From Verrucomicrobiota bacterium (lineage in GTDB: Bacteria > Verrucomicrobiota > Verrucomicrobiia > Opitutales > Puniceicoccaceae): a DNA stretch of 64,000 bases. How positions within the stretch are numbered: position 1 is the stretch's first letter; each line of letters opens with the position of its first letter. Below, piece after piece: positions 61,099-64,000 of the stretch. Made by a program: the position numbers and the translations under genes. Under the pieces are notes generated by a model. That model was not told the DNA's origin, made no database searches, and saw nothing but the letters and a program-made list of their open reading frames with translations. The stretch spans positions 186,001-250,000 of the forward strand of contig JBCDMB010000001.1 in assembly GCA_038744685.1 (NCBI GenBank), read 5' to 3'.

Positions 61099-62169
61099 TT
61101 ACGTAATTGTGGAAGGAGCCGCTTGCTTTGGACTCTGCTCTGAGGAGAGGACTCCATTTCTCCAGCGATTGATTCGATTCATCAGGACCTCGATCCAAGC
61201 CGGGTGATCGTTGAGGCAAGGGATTTGTTCAAACCATTCTCCGCCAGCTTCTTCAAAAATCTCTTTTCCTTCCATTGAGATCTCTTCCAGAGTCTCGAGG
61301 CAGTCAGTTACGAACGCCGGACAGATAACCAGTAGCCTGCGGATGCCTTCTTCGGGAAGTGATTCAAGGGTTTTGTCCGTGTAGGGTGTAAGCCAAGGAT
61401 CCCGACCCAGCCGGGACTGGAAGGAGATCCGATACTGGTCGCTTCTGAGTCCAGCCTTCGCCGCCACCTTGTGGGCAGTGGTGAAGCATTGGTGGCGATA
61501 GCAGGTCGCGTGCGCAGGATGGCAATTCTCGCAGCAATCTTCGGACTCTAGACAGTGGGCATGAGAGGGATCCGACTTTCGTAGATGGCGTTCTGGAATT
61601 CCGTGAAAGGAAAAGAGCACGAGGTCCGGTTGTTTCGTCAGATAGGGACGCATGACCGTCTCGACCGCATCCAGGTAGTCGTCGTCCTGATAGAATGGTT
61701 GGAGAAGTGTCGTATGGACACCGGGAAGTTCCTTTTTGAGGCAGCTCATCGCCTTTACCACAACGGTCTCATAGCTGGACATCGCGTAGTGGGGGTATTG
61801 TGGCATGATGAAGAGGTCTGTTACTCCTGCCGCTCTGATCTTCGCAACCTCATCTGGGATTGACGGTGAGCCGTAATTCATGGCGAGAAAGACTGGACAG
61901 TCTTCCCTATCGAGTAGGTCGCGCACGTTTCGACTCGTAACGATCAGTGGAGAGCCTTGATCGGTCCAGACACGGCTGTAGGCTTCCGCCGAATTTTTTG
62001 GTCGGAAAGGGAGAATGAATGCGTTCACCACCATCCATCGAATTGGCTTTGGTGCGTCAAGAACCCGGCCATCCATTAGAAATTCACGGAGGTACCTGCG
62101 GACGTCTCCGACTTCGGTCGAGTCGGGAGAGCCCAAATTTAACAACAGAACACCGGTTTTTTTGACCAT
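61099..62169 (-). CDS. hemH: Ferrochelatase with a cysteine-rich insertion
   Basis: A 356-residue enzyme inserting ferrous iron into a porphyrin (protoporphyrin IX, or coproporphyrin III). N-terminal GVLLLNLGSPDSTEVGDVRR, catalytic His189 in LFSFHGIPERH, and the later FQSRLGRDPWLTPYTDKTL and VICPAFVTDCLETLEEI are typical. After the catalytic His is a cysteine cluster, CLESEDCCENCHPAHATCYR followed by HQC (Cys206, 212, 213, 216, 223, 228), more than most ferrochelatases carry there; it could hold an iron-sulfur cluster or zinc. Which porphyrin is used cannot be told. ATG 62169. Confidence 0.94.
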   Translation of the reverse strand: MVKKTGVLLLNLGSPDSTEVGDVRRYLREFLMDGRVLDAPKPIRWMVVNAFILPFRPKNSAEAYSRVWTDQGSPLIVTSRNVRDLLDREDCPVFLAMNYGSPSIPDEVAKIRAAGVTDLFIMPQYPHYAMSSYETVVVKAMSCLKKELPGVHTTLLQPFYQDDDYLDAVETVMRPYLTKQPDLVLFSFHGIPERHLRKSDPSHAHCLESEDCCENCHPAHATCYRHQCFTTAHKVAAKAGLRSDQYRISFQSRLGRDPWLTPYTDKTLESLPEEGIRRLLVICPAFVTDCLETLEEISMEGKEIFEEAGGEWFEQIPCLNDHPAWIEVLMNRINRWRNGVLSSEQSPKQAAPSTIT

Positions 62170-62198
62170 ACTTTACGGTGCCTTTCCGCGGTTAGGTG

Positions 62199-62711
62199 TC
62201 AATTCGCTGGAGGCAGAATCCAGCCGCCTGTATCGGGGGGTGCAACAGGCTCCGGTTCTTCGATTACCTCGGTCACTTCTTCCGTTTCTGGTTCCGGCGT
62301 TGGTTCTGGCTCTGGCAGAGCTTCGGCCGCCATCCTTTCCGTTTTCATTCGAACCACTTCAGAAAGCGCAGAATTATATTCGGTTCGTAGACGATCGATT
62401 TCAGTCAGAGCCCTCAGCTTTTCGTCACGCTCCTCGTTTAGAGAGTCGCGCAACTCCTCCATTTCAGCGGATGCTTCTCCATCGCCACTTTTCTCTTCGA
62501 GTGCGGAGCGGAGGTCTTCGATCTCATTCTCCATGTTTTCGATTAGAGCTGCGAATCGAGCCGACTCGTCTGTCCGGATAGCAGCTTCATCAAGGTCACT
62601 TCCCAGAAACCGTGCTCCCGCCTCACTGTTCACCAAGGCAAAGAGGATTCCCCAAGGGAGGAGAGCAAGCACGAGGATAACCAACAACAGAAGATTCTTG
62701 GAACCATTCAT
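62199..62711 (-). CDS. Membrane-anchored coiled-coil protein with a proline/glutamate-rich tail
   Basis: A 170-residue protein: one N-terminal transmembrane helix (LLLLVILVLALLPWGILFAL, about 7-26), a long acidic coiled coil (about 48-125, ALIENMENEIEDLRSALEEK and later ELRDSLNEERDEKLRALTEI), then a Pro/Glu-rich segment (PEPEPTPEPETEEV) and WILPPAN. Function unknown. It lies between tatD (43-bp gap) and hemH (29-bp gap) on the same strand. ATG 62711. Confidence 0.65.
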   Translation of the reverse strand: MNGSKNLLLLVILVLALLPWGILFALVNSEAGARFLGSDLDEAAIRTDESARFAALIENMENEIEDLRSALEEKSGDGEASAEMEELRDSLNEERDEKLRALTEIDRLRTEYNSALSEVVRMKTERMAAEALPEPEPTPEPETEEVTEVIEEPEPVAPPDTGGWILPPAN

Positions 62712-62754
62712 AGGTGGGTTTTTACGTCCGAAAACGGAAAAGGTCGAGTCGGAA

Positions 62755-63555
62755 TCAGATTCCGAAAAAGTCCCGAGTATTTCGTTCGCTGGTGGAAATG
62801 ACTTCTTCGAGGGAGCACTTGAAAAAGTCGGCGCAGAATTGGGCTAGAGTTGCCGTGTGGGCGGGTTCATTTCTCTTTCCTCGAAAAGGCTCAGGCGAAA
62901 GATAGGGGCTGTCGGTTTCGAGGATTAGCCTTTCGAGACCATTCTTGGCGAGTGATTCGCGGACTGCTTCTGCGTTTTTGAAAGTGATAATCCCTGTGAA
63001 TGAGCACCGTGCTCCAAAGGATTCCACGGCTTTGAAGGTTTCCGGGCCTTCAGCGAAGCAGTGAAAGAGTGCTTTCTCTCCCGGGAAATCTACTGCCGAT
63101 AAGACTTCAAGACAGTCCGTAACGGTCCCTCTCGAATGAATCACCACGGGGAGATTCAAATCCTTCGCCAGCTGCAGTTGTCTTTCAAAGGCTTCTCGTT
63201 GGAGTATTTGGAACGAGTTTCGTGATTCTTTGGGTAAACGCGTGTAGTCGAGTCCAATCTCACCAACCGCACAGGGTAGCTGCCCGTTGGACGACTCCCA
63301 ATAGGAACGGATCTTTTTGATCTTCTCCCTCTGATTCTTGTCAACATAGGATGGATGGAGGCCAACGGTCCAGTGAACCCTACCGGGATAGGTGGAAGCC
63401 ATCGTGCGATGACTTTCCCAGTCGTCCGTATCCGTTCCGATCGCAATAATCCTTCCGACTCCCTGAGTCTGGGCTCGATTCAACCATGCGTGCGCCTCTT
63501 CGGTTGGACTCCCTCCTTCGTTGGGCGGGTGGCAATGGCTATCAATCAGTGGCAT
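62755..63555 (-). CDS. tatD: TatD-family metal-dependent hydrolase
   Basis: A 266-residue TIM-barrel hydrolase. Metal ligands are in LIDSHCHPP, VGEIGLDYTR, VVIHSRGTVTDC, LFHCFAEG and ILETDSPYLSPEPFRGKRNE. TatD-family enzymes act as 3'-5' exonucleases or D-aminoacyl-tRNA deacylases. Start ATG 63555 gives the family-typical MPLIDSHCH; it overlaps the upstream incomplete gene by 14 bp. Length is normal. Confidence 0.94.
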   Translation of the reverse strand: MPLIDSHCHPPNEGGSPTEEAHAWLNRAQTQGVGRIIAIGTDTDDWESHRTMASTYPGRVHWTVGLHPSYVDKNQREKIKKIRSYWESSNGQLPCAVGEIGLDYTRLPKESRNSFQILQREAFERQLQLAKDLNLPVVIHSRGTVTDCLEVLSAVDFPGEKALFHCFAEGPETFKAVESFGARCSFTGIITFKNAEAVRESLAKNGLERLILETDSPYLSPEPFRGKRNEPAHTATLAQFCADFFKCSLEEVISTSERNTRDFFGI

Positions 63556-64000
63556 CTTCCGCACTCTTAGCCAACAGCGATGGAAGGTAGACGGTGACTT
63601 GATAATAGCCCCGTCTAGTGGTGATTTGGTTCTCGGGATCCGCAATAAACTCGCGAATGGTAGCGTCGAGAGTCAGGTCTCCAGTAGACTTAACCCGAAG
63701 GGCGGTGGGTCGACTGATGTTGGACGTCTGGTCTATTAGAAAGACGCCCGGGGACACGAATGATGAGTCGCGGGCAACCTCTTCTATCGAGGGCGGCACG
63801 GCGAGGTGAATGAAAGAGATTTCGTCGGAACCGAGATCGAGAATTCGAATGGTCATGGATTCACTCTGCGGATCAACACCAGGTGTTTCACTCCTTCCGA
63901 AGGACTGAAGCGAACTAGCGTTTTGCTCGAGGATAAATGCCTGAGCATTTTCATCCACCTCCTGCTCGGGAACCCACTCTTTCCACGAATCGGCAGCTTT
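63542..64000 (-). CDS. Protein of unknown function, 5' end beyond the window
   Basis: The frame is open from the right edge (no stop from 64000 to the TGA at 63542-63544) and gives 152 residues, starting KAADSWKEWVPEQEVDENAQ. An ordered beta-rich part follows (IRILDLGSDEISFIHLAVPP; VFLIDQTSNISRPTALRVKS; LDATIREFIADPENQITTRR; YYQVTVYLPSLLAKSAEDAT). I do not recognise it. Its stop overlaps tatD by 14 bp, so the genes are likely cotranscribed. Confidence 0.55.
   Translation of the reverse strand, partial: KAADSWKEWVPEQEVDENAQAFILEQNASSLQSFGRSETPGVDPQSESMTIRILDLGSDEISFIHLAVPPSIEEVARDSSFVSPGVFLIDQTSNISRPTALRVKSTGDLTLDATIREFIADPENQITTRRGYYQVTVYLPSLLAKSAEDATD

Overview
The window (about 53% G+C by eye, densely packed) looks like a chromosome segment of a free-living, probably marine or aquatic member of the Verrucomicrobiota, most likely class Opitutae. 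The evidence is several secreted proteins ending in a PEP-CTERM sorting signal, a prepilin with a DG-motif C-terminus of the Planctomycetes/Verrucomicrobia kind, a C-terminal calcium-repeat module typical of the phylum, short GC-rich intergenic hairpins, and a Gram-negative gene set (lpxA, meso-DAP type murE, PqiA, ChaN). This assignment is inference from gene content; no rRNA gene is present.

Layout. 1-2.9 kb: the tail of a citramalate/isopropylmalate synthase-like gene, a small helix-turn-helix protein, an M17 leucyl aminopeptidase and a thiopurine-methyltransferase-like gene whose start codon overlaps that of the aminopeptidase. 2.9-10.8 kb: a minus-strand housekeeping run transcribed ychF, rpoN, tsaB, alr, a tiny membrane ORF, a membrane protein, pdxJ, acpS, nnr. 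10.9-16.5 kb: a secreted-protein island with three PEP-CTERM proteins, a further surface protein and a type II/IV prepilin, three of the genes translationally coupled; a 22-bp palindrome separates it from a divergent Fur-like regulator. 17-23.7 kb: purH, an FAH-family hydrolase, accD (zinc ribbon lost) and the run lpxA-pdxA-truA-comF. 23.9-30.5 kb: the start of the division and cell-wall (dcw) cluster, mraZ-rsmH-ftsL-ftsI-murE-murF, with a clear MraZ operator; it ends after murF.

30.6-45.4 kb is mixed metabolic and envelope content: methyltransferases, a sugar porter, a solitary DNA adenine methyltransferase coupled to an HTH/metallo-beta-lactamase fusion, a Nudix hydrolase, a double PqiA protein, a cupin, an L,D-transpeptidase and asd in a second CATG start overlap, a DUF3047/glycosyltransferase/DUF547 operon, small membrane proteins and an AraC regulator. 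45.7-51.8 kb holds the most distinctive system: an operon of a soluble cytochrome P450, a separate diflavin NADPH reductase, a zinc alcohol dehydrogenase and an S-formylglutathione-hydrolase-like esterase, followed by an exported thioredoxin/MsrA-like fusion. 52-57.6 kb is accessory: a GT4 glycosyltransferase, a TetR regulator with two near-identical operators in front of a haloalkane dehalogenase interrupted by one amber codon plus an NAD(P)H oxidoreductase, and a doubly frameshifted glycosyltransferase pseudogene. 57.9-64 kb: a ChaN-like lipoprotein and a heme operon (tatD, coiled-coil protein, hemH, ccsA/hemX-like gene, hemA), with an incomplete gene at the right edge.

No tRNA, rRNA, CRISPR array, intact insertion sequence or prophage was seen. 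Many start codons have no obvious Shine-Dalgarno sequence, so start choices rest mainly on conserved N-termini and gene spacing.
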